This document shows, one piece after another, positions 28,206 through 36,865 of a stretch of 64,000 nt of DNA; within the stretch, counting starts at the first letter, position 1; each line of letters begins with the position of its first letter. This DNA is from Actinoplanes nipponensis. GTDB taxonomy: Bacteria > Actinomycetota > Actinomycetes > Mycobacteriales > Micromonosporaceae. Position numbers and translations under genes: made by a program. Below the pieces are notes generated by a model, which worked only from the letters and a program-made list of their open reading frames with translations, did no database searches and was not told the origin of the DNA. The stretch spans positions 1 through 64,000 of the forward strand of contig NZ_BOMQ01000081.1 of the NCBI RefSeq assembly GCF_016862275.1, in the 5' to 3' direction.

Positions 28206-29135
28206 TCACCCCACCTGCCCCATGACCTCCGCAGCCACCAACTCCACCTGCTCCAGATCCCCCAGATCCAGCACCTGCAGATAAACCCGCGAAGCCCCCG
28301 CCTCCCCGTACCGCCCCAGAATCTCCACCGCCTGATCCGGCGTCCCCACCACCCCGCCGTTCTCCCGCATCTCCCCGACCTCGCGTCCGATCGCCGCCGC
28401 CCGCCGCCGTACCTCGGCGTCGTCGCGGCCGACGCAGAGCACCGCCGCTGCCGACAGGGCCGGCGGCTGTTCCCGGCCGATCTGTTCGCTCGCCGCGCGG
28501 ACCCGGTCGAACATCTCCGGCAGGTCCTCGAGCTTCGCGAAGGGGGCGTTGAACTCGTCGGCGAAGCGGGCCGCCAGGGCGGGGGTGCGCTTCTTGCCCC
28601 CGCCGCCCACGATGATCGGCGGGCGCGGGGACTGGACCGGTTTGGGCAGGGCCGGGGAGTCCGTCACCTGGTAGTGGCGGCCGGTGAAGGTGTACTGCTC
28701 GCCGGGCGGGGTCGTCCACAGGCCCTCGATGATTTCCAGTTGTTCCTCGAGGCGGTCGAAGCGCTCGCCCAGCGGCGGGAACGGGATGCCGTAGGCGGCG
28801 TGCTCGCGCTCGAACCAGCCGCCGCCGAGTCCGAGTTCGACGCGGCCGCCGCTCATCGCGTCGACCTGGGCGACGCCGATCGCCAGGGGGCCGGGCAGCC
28901 GGAACGTCGCCGAGGTGACCAGCGTGCCGAGCCGGATGCGGGAGGTCTGCACGGCCAGCGCGGCCAGGGTCAGCCACGCGTCGGTCGGGCCGGGCGTGCC
29001 GTCGCCGCCCATCGCGACGTAGTGGTCGGAGCGGAAGAAGCCGTCGTAGCCGGTCTGCTCCGCAAGCTGGGCCACCCGCCGCAGGTCGTCGTAGGCGGCA
29101 CCCTGCTGGGGTTCGGTGAAGATGACAAGACGCAT
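28206..29135 (-). CDS. LLM-class F420-dependent oxidoreductase
   Basis: A 309-residue TIM-barrel luciferase-like protein that probably uses coenzyme F420. Typical features are TGYDGFFRSDHYVAMGG near the N-terminus, TSRIRLGTLVTSATFRLPG, VDAMSGGRVELGLGGGWFE, and PPIIVGGGGKKRTPALAARFAD. This subgroup is common in F420-producing actinobacteria and acts on varied small molecules; the substrate here is unknown. It is divergent from the SAM hydrolase gene (82 bases apart) and borders the large repeat tract on its 3' side. Confidence 0.9.
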   Translation of the reverse strand: MRLVIFTEPQQGAAYDDLRRVAQLAEQTGYDGFFRSDHYVAMGGDGTPGPTDAWLTLAALAVQTSRIRLGTLVTSATFRLPGPLAIGVAQVDAMSGGRVELGLGGGWFEREHAAYGIPFPPLGERFDRLEEQLEIIEGLWTTPPGEQYTFTGRHYQVTDSPALPKPVQSPRPPIIVGGGGKKRTPALAARFADEFNAPFAKLEDLPEMFDRVRAASEQIGREQPPALSAAAVLCVGRDDAEVRRRAAAIGREVGEMRENGGVVGTPDQAVEILGRYGEAGASRVYLQVLDLGDLEQVELVAAEVMGQVG

Positions 29136-29217
29136 AGATCAACAGTGCCAGATGCCGCCCGACGCGCCCGGCGGCGTTCCGGACACCGAGCGTGCCGGGG
29201 CAGTAACGTGGACCACC

Positions 29218-30003
29218 ATGGGCGGCTATGGATGGATCAGCTTCACCACCGACTACGGCACCTTCGACGGTTTCGCCGCCGCGTGCCGCGGGGTGATCGC
29301 GCGCATCGCCCCGGAGGTGCGCATCAACGACATCACCCACCACGTGCCGCCCGCCGACGTGCCGCGCGGCGCGGCGGTGCTCGCGCAGACCGCGCCGCAC
29401 CTGCCGGCGTCGGTGCATCTCGCGGTGGTCGACCCGGGCGTCGGCACCCAGCGCCGCGGCATCGCGGTCGGCACCCCGGGCGGGGTCCTGGTCGGCCCGG
29501 ACAACGGGCTGCTGATCTGGGCCGCCGAGGCCCTGGGGGGCATCGACACGGTGGTCGAGCTGGCCAACAAGGAGTGGCTGCTGGGCGACGTCTCGCGGAC
29601 CTTCCACGGCCGGGACGTGTTCGCGCCCGCCGCCGCGCGCCTGGCGCTGGGCGCGCCGCTGAGCGAGGCCGGGCCGGCGGTCGCCCCGGCGACGCTGGTG
29701 CGGCTGCCCGATCCGATCGTCGCCGTCGGCGACGGCTGGATCGAGTCCGAGGTCGTCACGGTCGACCGGTTCGGCAACGTGCAGCTCGCGGCCGGCGGCG
29801 GCACGCTCGCCGGGCTCGGCCCGGACCTGGTGATCGGCGGGATCAAGGCCCGGCGGGCGCAGACCTTCGCCGAGGCCCAGCCGGGCGAGATGATCGTGTA
29901 CGAGGACTCGGCCGGCCGGGTGGCGATCGCGGTCAACGGCGGCCGCGCCGTCGTCCTGCTCTCGGTGCGCCCGGGCGACGTCGTCCGCGTCGCCGAACGC
30001 TGA
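29218..30003 (+). CDS. S-adenosylmethionine hydrolase (hydroxide adenosyltransferase, DUF62)
   Basis: A 261-residue enzyme of the fluorinase/chlorinase superfamily. The start GWISFTTDYGTFDGF and the VVDPGVGTQRRGIAV and GPDNGLLIW motifs are characteristic. Non-halogenating members use activated water to split SAM into adenosine and methionine. The halogenase-specific loop is not evident in the sequence, so hydrolysis is the likely reaction. The ATG at 29218 agrees with family N-termini; upstream codons are non-homologous. A hairpin (30012-30027) lies between this gene and the convergent hemerythrin-like gene. Confidence 0.88.
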   Translation: MGGYGWISFTTDYGTFDGFAAACRGVIARIAPEVRINDITHHVPPADVPRGAAVLAQTAPHLPASVHLAVVDPGVGTQRRGIAVGTPGGVLVGPDNGLLIWAAEALGGIDTVVELANKEWLLGDVSRTFHGRDVFAPAAARLALGAPLSEAGPAVAPATLVRLPDPIVAVGDGWIESEVVTVDRFGNVQLAAGGGTLAGLGPDLVIGGIKARRAQTFAEAQPGEMIVYEDSAGRVAIAVNGGRAVVLLSVRPGDVVRVAER

Positions 30004-30011
30004 CGCCCCAC

Positions 30012-30027
30012 CCGCGCCCCGGCGCGG
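30012..30027. terminator. Possible bidirectional terminator between convergent genes
   Basis: CCGCGCC and GGCGCGG arms lie in the 44 bases between the SAM hydrolase and hemerythrin-like genes. The effective stem is about 6 bp with a 4-base loop, so strength is modest. Confidence 0.45.
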
Positions 30028-30047
30028 AGCCGGCAGGGGACGGAGGG

Positions 30048-30746
30048 TCACCCCCGGCGGATCGCGTCCCGCGACTTCGCGTACGTGCGGGGCCCGAACA
30101 GCCGCCACAGCACCCGGGCCGGCGCGGGGAGCTGCGCCAGGAACTTCCTGGCCTCCAGCGGGTTCGCCTCCTCCAGGATCGCGCCGACGAAGACCAGCGC
30201 CAGCTTGTTCTTCGGGATCGCCTCCCGGGCCCGCTCGTTGAGCGCGTCCCACTCGGCCGGCGTCACGTGCTCCGACACCAGCGGCAACAGCTCGCGTTCC
30301 TCGTCGCCGAGGTGTTCGTCCAGGCCGCCCGACGCCTGCGCGAGCACGTCGGCCAGTTCGTCGCGGACGTCGGCGGCGGCGTGCGCCCGCCAGCGGGCGG
30401 TCAGGTCGTCGATGCGGGTCAGCAGGCCGGCCAGGCGCTCGTGCTGGGCCTCCATCCGGTGCACCAGGTCGGCCCGCAGCCCGACCCGGTTCAGCATGAC
30501 CGGCCAGAGCAGCTCGTCCTCGGCCGCGTGGTGGTGGTGCAGCGCCCCGGCCACGTTGGCCAGGTGTGAGCCGATGGTCTCGGCGCGGGCGGTGTCGCCG
30601 GGCGGCGCCGCCCGGATCAGCGCGGGCAGGATGCGGAACTCGCGGCGGAACACCCGGTGCACGAGCACCATCTCCCAGGTGTCGACGCGCGCGGTCTGGT
30701 CACGGACCTGGGTGGGTTCCCCGCCACGGTGGGGCTCAGTCGTCAT
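30048..30746 (-). CDS. Hemerythrin-like HHE-domain protein
   Basis: A 232-residue four-helix protein with diiron-ligand-type motifs: ALHHHHAAEDELLWPVM, HRMEAQHERLAGLL and LDEHLGDEERELLPLV. HHE proteins bind oxygen or nitric oxide, or act in iron and redox stress. The C-terminal about 50 residues (LVFVGAILEEANPLEARKF, LPAPARVLWRLFG) add an extra amphipathic region. Start is ATG 30746. The gene is divergent from a large SARP regulator, with three 11-bp direct repeats in the 67-base region between, so the regulator may control both. Confidence 0.88.
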   Translation of the reverse strand: MTTEPHRGGEPTQVRDQTARVDTWEMVLVHRVFRREFRILPALIRAAPPGDTARAETIGSHLANVAGALHHHHAAEDELLWPVMLNRVGLRADLVHRMEAQHERLAGLLTRIDDLTARWRAHAAADVRDELADVLAQASGGLDEHLGDEERELLPLVSEHVTPAEWDALNERAREAIPKNKLALVFVGAILEEANPLEARKFLAQLPAPARVLWRLFGPRTYAKSRDAIRRG

Positions 30747-30768
30747 GGGGCTCAGGGTGCCGGGGTCG

Positions 30769-30801
30769 GCTTGCAGACTGCCTGCAACCGGCCTGCGTTT
30801 G
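30769..30801 (+). promoter_or_regulatory. Three 11-bp direct repeats, SARP-type operator
   Basis: GCTTGCAGACT, GCCTGCAACCG and GCCTGCGTTTG follow head to tail at exact 11-bp spacing (30769, 30780, 30791) and end directly at the -10 hexamer. SARP-family activators bind heptamer direct repeats with 11-bp periodicity just upstream of the -10. The first two copies also form the dyad TTGCAG-N5-CTGCAA. Confidence 0.6.
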
Positions 30802-30807
30802 TATGCT
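30802..30807 (+). promoter_or_regulatory. -10 element giving a leaderless SARP mRNA
   Basis: TATGCT lies 6 bases before the GTG start at 30814. There is no ribosome site and no good -35, consistent with an activator-dependent, leaderless promoter. Confidence 0.5.
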
Positions 30808-30813
30808 CCACCC

Positions 30814-33618
30814 GTGCTGACCTGCCGCGTTCTCGGGCCGACCGAGCTGGGCGCGGGCCGCGGGCCGGTCGAGCTCGGCGGCCCGCTGCCCCGCCGGCTG
30901 GTCACCGCGCTCGTCGCGGCGGCCGGGCGGCCGGTCGGCGGGGACGCGCTGGCCCAGGCCGTGTGGGGGGACGAGCCGCCGGCCAGCCCGGAGGTGTCGC
31001 TGCAGGCGTACGTGTCGCGGTTGCGCCGGGCGCTGGGGCCCGGGCACCGCGACGCGCTGGAACGCGTCGGCGACGGCTACCGGCTGACCGGCGCGCAGAC
31101 GGATGCGGCGGCGTTCGAGGCGGAGGTCGCCCGCGGCCGCGAGCTGCTCGACGCCGAGCGGCCGGCCGAGGCCGTCCGCGTCTTCGACGCGGCCCTGCGG
31201 CTGTGGCGCGGGGAGGCCTTCGCGGATCTGGCCGGGACCGCCGTGGTCGAGGCCCCGCGGGCCCGGCTGGAGGAGCTGCGCCAGGTCGCGGTCGAGGAAC
31301 GGCTGGCGGCGCGCCTGGCCGCGGGCGACGCGCCCGGGGCGGTGGCCGAGCTGGCCCCGGCGGTACGCGCGGAGCCGTACCGGGAACGCCGCTGGGAGCT
31401 GCTCATCCTCGGTCTCTACCGCAGCGCCCGCCAGGCCGAGGCGCTGTCCGCCCTGCGGCAGGTCCGCGCCCTGCTCGCCGACGACCTGGGGGTGGATCCC
31501 GGTCCCGCCCTGCAGAGCCTGGAGCGCCGCCTGCTCGCCCAGGACCCGGGCCTGCTGCTCCCCAGCCGTCCCCCCGCGCGGCCACGCCCGGCGGCGCCTC
31601 GGCCGGTGGTGACGCGCCCGCTGTCCACGTTCGTCGGCCGCGCCGCGGAGATCGCCACGCTGGCCGCCACCGGGCCGTCGGCGCGCCTGCTCACGCTGGT
31701 CGGCCCGGGCGGCGCCGGCAAGACCCGGCTGGCGGTGGAGTACGCGGCCACCCGCCACGACGGCGCCGGCGACGGCCCCTGGCTGGTCCGGCTGGCCGAC
31801 GTCACCGAGCCCGCCCTGCTGACCTCGGCGGTTGCGGCGGCGGCCGGCGTGCACCAGCCGGCTGAGCCGGGCCCGGACGGCCTGGCGCTGGCCCTGGCCG
31901 ACCGGGCGGCGCTGCTGATCCTCGACAACTGCGAGCACCTCGTCGCCGCGGTCGCCGACCTGGTCGTCGCCCTGCTGGCCCGCTGCCCCCGGCTGCGGAT
32001 CCTGGCGACCAGCCGCGAACCGCTCGGCGTCGACGGCGAACGGCTGCTGCCGGTGGCGCCGCTGCCGCCGGAGGACGCCGTGGCGCTGCTGGTCGACCGG
32101 ATCGGCACGGTCCGGCCGGGCTGGCGCCCCGACCCCGGCGAGCAGGCGCAGCTGGAGAGGCTGGCGGGCGCGCTGGACGGCATACCGCTGGCCCTCGAGC
32201 TGGCCGCCGCGCGGGCCCGGGTGCTGGGTCTCGGCGAGCTGGTGACGCTGCTCGGTGAGCGGTTCCCCGCGCTGGGCCGGGTGCCGCGGGGCGCGCTGGC
32301 CCCGCACGCCACGCTGGAGGCGGCGGTGGCCTGGAGCGTCGACCTGCTGCCGGCCGCCGACCGGGCGCTGCTGCTGCGGCTGTGGCCGTTCGAGGGCGGG
32401 TTCACGATGGAGGCGGCGGTGTCCGTCGGCTCCGACCTGGAGGCGTTGTCCTCGCTGGTCACCCGGTCGGTGGTGGCCGCCGACACGACCGTCGCGCCCA
32501 CCCGCTACCGGCTGCTGGGCATCATCCGGGCGTACTGCCGCGAGCACGACCCCGATCCGGCGGCGAGCCGGGCCGCGCACGCCGCCTGGGTCCGCGCGCT
32601 GATCGAGCGCTCCGCGCCGGAGCTGCGCGGGGAACGCTCCGCGCACGCCATCCGGCTCCTCAACCGGGAGGTGCCCAACCTGCGCGCCGGCCTGACCCAC
32701 GACCTGGGCGCCGACCCGGCGGCGGCGCTGCGGTCGGCGGGCCTGCTGGAGTGGTTCTGGTTCCGCGGCGGGCACGTGAGCGAGGGTCTGCGGATGCTGA
32801 CCGCGGCCCTGACCGCCGCGCCGGACGCGCCGGCCGTCGACCGGGCGCTCGCGCTGGCCGGCTGCGGGATCCTGCGGTTCATCGGCGGCGACATCGACGG
32901 CGCCGCCGAATGCCTGTGGCAGGCCAAGGCCCTGCTGGCCGAGCCGGACAGCCAGGACGGCCGGCGCCTGGTCAGCCAGCTGCTGTACTACGAGGCGCTG
33001 CTGTGGGCGGCGACCGGGGACTACGCGACCGGGGCCGCCCGGGCCCGGGAGTCGATGGCCGTGAGCGAGCGGATCGGTGAGCGGTGGGCCACCCCGGCGG
33101 GCGAGATGGCGCTGGGCGGGGCGCTCGCCGGCTCCGGTGAGCTGGCCGAGGGCCGCCGGGTGCTGGAGGCCGCCGCCGCGCACGCCGGGGAGCTGCGGCA
33201 GAACTGGATCGCCGCGATGAGCGAGCTGCTGCTGGCCCGGGCCTGGCTGGCCCCGGCCGACCCCGATCCGGCGGCGGCGCTGCGGGCGCTCGGCGCCGCG
33301 CTGGAACGCTTCCGCGAGGAGGACGACGTCGGCAACGTGCTGTCCTGCCTGCACACCGGCGCGTACGCGGTCACGCTGAGCGGCCGCCCGGCGCAGGGCG
33401 CGACGTTGCTGGCCGCCGTACGCCGGCACGGGTCCCGCCGCGGGCTGCGACCCGACGCCACCGACCCGGCCACCACGACGTCCCTGGCCGCCGCCCTGGA
33501 CGAGGCCCTCGATCCGGTGACCCGGGCGGCCGCCGAGGCCGACGGGGCCGCCCTCGACGAGGCCGCGATGATTGCGACGCTGTGGGCGGGGCAGGAGCAG
33601 AGCCATGCCCGAAGGTGA
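30814..33618 (+). CDS. Large SARP/AfsR-type STAND regulator
   Basis: A 934-residue transcription factor. Domains in order: an OmpR-type winged helix (about 1-90; SLQAYVSRLRRALGP), a bacterial transcriptional activation domain (BTAD, about 95-240), an NB-ARC/STAND ATPase with Walker A GPGGAGKT (about 296-303) and LLILDNCEHL as Walker B, a winged-helix region, and a C-terminal TPR-like helical array (about 600-930). AfsR-like proteins activate secondary-metabolism or stress genes after ATP-driven assembly. The start GTG 30814 (VLTCRVLGPTELGAG) fits the family and lies next to a -10, so the mRNA is probably leaderless. It overlaps nei2 by 14 bases. Confidence 0.92.
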   Translation: MLTCRVLGPTELGAGRGPVELGGPLPRRLVTALVAAAGRPVGGDALAQAVWGDEPPASPEVSLQAYVSRLRRALGPGHRDALERVGDGYRLTGAQTDAAAFEAEVARGRELLDAERPAEAVRVFDAALRLWRGEAFADLAGTAVVEAPRARLEELRQVAVEERLAARLAAGDAPGAVAELAPAVRAEPYRERRWELLILGLYRSARQAEALSALRQVRALLADDLGVDPGPALQSLERRLLAQDPGLLLPSRPPARPRPAAPRPVVTRPLSTFVGRAAEIATLAATGPSARLLTLVGPGGAGKTRLAVEYAATRHDGAGDGPWLVRLADVTEPALLTSAVAAAAGVHQPAEPGPDGLALALADRAALLILDNCEHLVAAVADLVVALLARCPRLRILATSREPLGVDGERLLPVAPLPPEDAVALLVDRIGTVRPGWRPDPGEQAQLERLAGALDGIPLALELAAARARVLGLGELVTLLGERFPALGRVPRGALAPHATLEAAVAWSVDLLPAADRALLLRLWPFEGGFTMEAAVSVGSDLEALSSLVTRSVVAADTTVAPTRYRLLGIIRAYCREHDPDPAASRAAHAAWVRALIERSAPELRGERSAHAIRLLNREVPNLRAGLTHDLGADPAAALRSAGLLEWFWFRGGHVSEGLRMLTAALTAAPDAPAVDRALALAGCGILRFIGGDIDGAAECLWQAKALLAEPDSQDGRRLVSQLLYYEALLWAATGDYATGAARARESMAVSERIGERWATPAGEMALGGALAGSGELAEGRRVLEAAAAHAGELRQNWIAAMSELLLARAWLAPADPDPAAALRALGAALERFREEDDVGNVLSCLHTGAYAVTLSGRPAQGATLLAAVRRHGSRRGLRPDATDPATTTSLAAALDEALDPVTRAAAEADGAALDEAAMIATLWAGQEQSHARR

Positions 33619-34390
33619 CACCGTATGGAACACCGCGCGCGTCCTCGAACGCGCCCTGCAGGGCGACGTGCTCACCGGCTCCGACTTCCGGGTGCCGCAG
33701 CTCGCGACGACCGACCTGACCGGCTGGACGGTGGCCGAGTCGGCCAGCCGCGGCAAACACCTGCTGCTGCGACTGACCCACGGCGAGCGGGAAATGACGC
33801 TGCACTCGCATCTGCGGATGGACGGCGCGTGGCGGGCGTACGCGCCGGGTGAGCGCTGGACCGGCCGGCCCGCGTACCTGATCCGGGTGGTGTTGCGCAC
33901 CAAGCGGTCGGTGGCGGTCGGCTACCACCTGCACGAGGTGGCGCTCTATCCCACCGCGGAGGAGGGCCGGCACCTCGACCACCTCGGCCCGGACCTGCTC
34001 GGCGCCGACTGGGACACCGACGAGGCGGTCCGCCGGATCGCCGCGAAGCCGGACGTGCCGATCGGCGAGGCGCTGCTGGACCAGCGCAACCTGGCCGGGG
34101 TGGGCAACCTCTACAAGGCCGAGACGCTGTTCCTGCGCGGGCTGTGGCCGTGGACGCCGGTCGCCGCGGTGCCCGACCTGGCCGGAACGGTGCAGCTCGC
34201 GCAGAAGCTCGTGGCGTCGAACCGCGGGCGCTGGACCCAGACCACCACCGGCTCCCTGCGCCGGGGCCAGACCAGCTACGTCTACGGGCGCCGGGCGCAG
34301 CCGTGCCGGCGGTGCGGCTCGGCCATCCAGAAACAGGACACCGAGGAGCGGATCACCTACTGGTGCCCCCGCTGCCAGCCGAAACCCTGA
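33605..34390 (+). CDS. nei2: Endonuclease VIII-type DNA glycosylase (Nei2)
   Basis: A 261-residue Fpg/Nei-family base-excision enzyme for oxidised pyrimidines. It starts MPEGDTVW, where processing exposes the catalytic Pro and Glu. It has conserved Lys in the SRGKHLLLRL region, the H2TH motif (LLDQRNLAGVGNLYKAETLF), and a C-terminal zinc finger CRRCGSAIQKQ...WCPRCQ with four Cys. The MPEGDTV start rather than MPELPE places it with Nei/Nei2 rather than Fpg. Its ATG lies within the end of the SARP gene (14-base overlap), so the two are co-transcribed and the repair gene may be controlled with the regulator. Confidence 0.93.
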   Translation: MPEGDTVWNTARVLERALQGDVLTGSDFRVPQLATTDLTGWTVAESASRGKHLLLRLTHGEREMTLHSHLRMDGAWRAYAPGERWTGRPAYLIRVVLRTKRSVAVGYHLHEVALYPTAEEGRHLDHLGPDLLGADWDTDEAVRRIAAKPDVPIGEALLDQRNLAGVGNLYKAETLFLRGLWPWTPVAAVPDLAGTVQLAQKLVASNRGRWTQTTTGSLRRGQTSYVYGRRAQPCRRCGSAIQKQDTEERITYWCPRCQPKP

Positions 34391-34458
34391 CATTCTCCGG
34401 TACGCGCCCAGGCCCGAGCCTGCCGTTGACGGCCTCCGTCGGTCCGTTGTCAGACCGG

Positions 34459-35040
34459 TCAAAGGCGCACCCGATAGCGCAGGTGAAGCACCCGGTTGCC
34501 CTGAACAACCACGTCTGGGCCTGCCAGCAGGTGCTGCGCCTCGACGGAGCCGAAGTAGCGCTTACCCGACCCGAACACGACGGGTACGACGTCCATGCGC
34601 ACCTCGTCGACCAGACCTGCCGCGAGCACCTGCCCACCGACGTCGCCGGCGGCGACCTCGACCATGCGGTCACCCGCGAGCTCCTTCGCCTTGGCCACGG
34701 CCGCCTCGACGCCGTGGACGAAGTGAAACGGCGCGGCGGGGTCCCATCCCTCGGGCGCCGGCCGGTGTGTCACGACGACTACGTGGTCGATCCCGCTCGG
34801 GGGCTTTCCGTCCCAGCCGTCCGTGATGTCGAAGACGTGGCGGCCGGCGATTGTCGCCCCGATCTGGTCCCAGTACGGCCGGATGTGGTCGTAGGACGCT
34901 TGCGACACGTTCAGTACGCCGCTGTCGTCCAACGGCACGCCACCGCTGACCAACCATGCGAACAGTGGACCGGGATCGTCGTTCTCAGCCGCGATGAAGC
35001 CGTCCACCGAGACCGACGCGTTCATGACCACTTTCCCCAT
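34459..35040 (-). CDS. RibD/DHFR-like reductase domain protein
   Basis: A 193-residue stand-alone protein of the dihydrofolate-reductase/RibD C-terminal family. Features are VVMNASVSVDGFIA at the start, GATIAGRHVFDITDGWDG, VVVVTHRPAPEG, and a C-terminal VPVVFGSGKRYF stretch. Such proteins bind NADPH; their substrates are mostly unknown and they are not true FolA. ATG 35040 has an excellent GAGGAGG 5 bases upstream. It lies 63 bases downstream of an AraC-type regulator in the same orientation, so the two probably form a unit. Confidence 0.88.
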   Translation of the reverse strand: MGKVVMNASVSVDGFIAAENDDPGPLFAWLVSGGVPLDDSGVLNVSQASYDHIRPYWDQIGATIAGRHVFDITDGWDGKPPSGIDHVVVVTHRPAPEGWDPAAPFHFVHGVEAAVAKAKELAGDRMVEVAAGDVGGQVLAAGLVDEVRMDVVPVVFGSGKRYFGSVEAQHLLAGPDVVVQGNRVLHLRYRVRL

Positions 35041-35103
35041 GGGTTCCTCCTCTGTTCGGAGTCCCCAGTCTCGGGTGGCGTGAGTGGTCGCTCTTGTACG
35101 AAA

Positions 35104-35943
35104 TCAATCGACTGGCAGCGGCCAGCCATCCAGCGCGTGGTCGGGATGTTCGCGGAGGAAGCGTTGCCGGACCTCGACATACCGGGTCGGCGTGAGCCCG
35201 GTGAACTCCCGGAACTCGCGCACGAAGTGGGCCTGGTCGAAGTAGCCCGCGCCGGCGGCGACGTCGCCCCAGTCGATCGGTGCAGCCACGTCGAGCGCCA
35301 ACACGGTGGAGCTGAAGCGGTAGCTGCGAGCCAGCCGCTTCGGCGTGACGCCGATGATCTCCTTGAACCGCTTCGCCAGGTACGTGCTGCTGACGCGGGC
35401 TGCCACGCCGAAGTTGCTGATCGGTACCGCTCCGCCGGTATCCGCGATGGCGCTGCTCATGTGGCGGACGATGTCCAGGCCGTTGATCGCGCGCAGCCGT
35501 CGCACCAGCTCCCCCTCGAGCACCATCAGCATCTCGTGCGGTACGTCCGCCAGGGTCAGCCGGTGTCGCAACTCAGCGACAGCGGGCCGGCCCCAGATCT
35601 GCTCCACCGTCGCAGGTCGGTCGCACAACTCGGCCGCCGGCATCGGAAGGAACGGCGCCAGCCCCCACGGCTTGAAGTGGACGCCCAAGGACCGGGTCGG
35701 GGTCGGGTAGCCGAACTCCCAGGCACGCGTGGGCGTGGTGACCGCGCAGCCGTCGGCGTACTCCACGGCGTCGACGTCGGTGCCTGCGCGGATGAGAAAC
35801 GGCGCCCCGAGGTTGACGATGAGCAGAGGCGCGGGCGCCGCCGGCAGCAGCAACCGGGGGTACGGCGGGGCGCCCTCCAGGTAGTAGAGGTCGTCGATCA
35901 GCCCGTCCAGCGGCGAACCGGGCACCCTGGACACATACTCCAC
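35104..35943 (-). CDS. AraC-family transcriptional regulator
   Basis: A 279-residue regulator. The N-terminal half (about 1-155) is a cupin-like ligand domain of the type seen in many small actinobacterial AraC proteins (LLLPAAPAPLLIVNLGAPF, FKPWGLAPFLP). The C-terminal half (about 165-265) carries two helix-turn-helix motifs: ARVSSTYLAKRFKEIIGVTPKRLARSYRF and GYFDQAHFVREFREFTGLTPTRYVEVR (each given here from about 20 residues). The start is GTG 35943. It is upstream of the RibD/DHFR-like gene and likely regulates it; the inducer is unknown. Confidence 0.9.
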   Translation of the reverse strand: MEYVSRVPGSPLDGLIDDLYYLEGAPPYPRLLLPAAPAPLLIVNLGAPFLIRAGTDVDAVEYADGCAVTTPTRAWEFGYPTPTRSLGVHFKPWGLAPFLPMPAAELCDRPATVEQIWGRPAVAELRHRLTLADVPHEMLMVLEGELVRRLRAINGLDIVRHMSSAIADTGGAVPISNFGVAARVSSTYLAKRFKEIIGVTPKRLARSYRFSSTVLALDVAAPIDWGDVAAGAGYFDQAHFVREFREFTGLTPTRYVEVRQRFLREHPDHALDGWPLPVD

Positions 35944-36087
35944 ACCGACATCATCGCCGACGGCGCAACCCCGACACCCGGCCAGCCCGGCGGCAGATCC
36001 CCGGCCCGGAGTGGCACCGGCGAAAGGCCGCCCGACGCCAGCCCCGCGATTGCGGTCGGGGACTCCGGCACGCGTACCGGAAAAGAC

Positions 36088-36840
36088 CTAAGCCGCCGGG
36101 CGGCGCAGCTCGGACAGACCGTCCGCGATGCCGCGCAGGCGGTCGGTCGCCTCGACCAGGCCGCTCAGCGCCGGGTGCTGCGCCGAGGCCGGCTGACCCT
36201 CCTCGGCCACGTAGCTCGCCGCGGCCGCGACCAGCCGCTCGTAGGCGGTCACGCCCTCGGTGAACTGTTTGGCCAGGCTCTGGTGCGCGTGCTCGATCCC
36301 GGCGCGCTGGTCGGGCGGGGACAGCGGGATCGCCCGTTCGACGCTGGCCACCCGCTGCCCGAGGTCGCGCAGCCACTGCTCGGCCACGGCGGCCTCCAGC
36401 ATCGCGGCCTCGCCGGGGCCGGTCAGCCGGCCGGCCAGGCCGGTCAGCGTGATCGCGGCCCGGTCCAGCCTGTCCCAGGCCTGGGCCACGGCGGAACCGC
36501 GCAGCGCGTAGCGCTCCTTGTGCCGGCGGACCTCCTGGAGGACCTGCCGGCCGGCCGGGAACCGCTCGACGGCGGCCACCAGCCGCTGGCCGGGAATGGC
36601 CGGCGGGGCGGGCGGCGGGGCCGGGATCGCGGCCAGGGCGCGGTGGTCGCTCCAGCGCCACCAGGCCAGGGCCGCCGACGCACCCGCCGACGCGGCCCAG
36701 GCCGCGTCGGCGAGCCCGATGCCCGCGTACGGGGTGAGCACGGCGGCGGCCGCGGTGAGCCCGCCGCCGACGACGCTCCACCGCCGCGCCGACCCGCGCA
36801 GCTTCCTGAGCCGGCGGAAGTACCGGGTCCGCTCGTCCAC
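36088..36840 (-). CDS. pspM: Phage-shock envelope-stress protein PspM
   Basis: A 250-residue membrane protein. A basic N-terminus (YFRRLRKLRGSARRW) precedes two hydrophobic segments (about 22-62), and the rest is a helical cytoplasmic domain (QVLQEVRRHKERYALRGSAVAQAWDRLDRAAI). By position (25 bases after pspA, in a clgR-pspA order) and by layout it matches PspM, the membrane partner of PspA in the mycobacterial Psp system. The family is poorly conserved in sequence, so the name rests on context plus general features. No recognisable pspN follows; the next gene downstream encodes an AraC regulator. Confidence 0.82.
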   Translation of the reverse strand: MDERTRYFRRLRKLRGSARRWSVVGGGLTAAAAVLTPYAGIGLADAAWAASAGASAALAWWRWSDHRALAAIPAPPPAPPAIPGQRLVAAVERFPAGRQVLQEVRRHKERYALRGSAVAQAWDRLDRAAITLTGLAGRLTGPGEAAMLEAAVAEQWLRDLGQRVASVERAIPLSPPDQRAGIEHAHQSLAKQFTEGVTAYERLVAAAASYVAEEGQPASAQHPALSGLVEATDRLRGIADGLSELRRPAA

Positions 36841-36865
36841 CGTTCACTCCTTCGGGAGCGGGGAC

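Noticed and set aside
34446..34470. TTGTCAGAC sequence near the end of nei2 as another PafBC-type promoter
   Set aside because: No TANNNT hexamer follows at the required distance, and it points away from a gene start.
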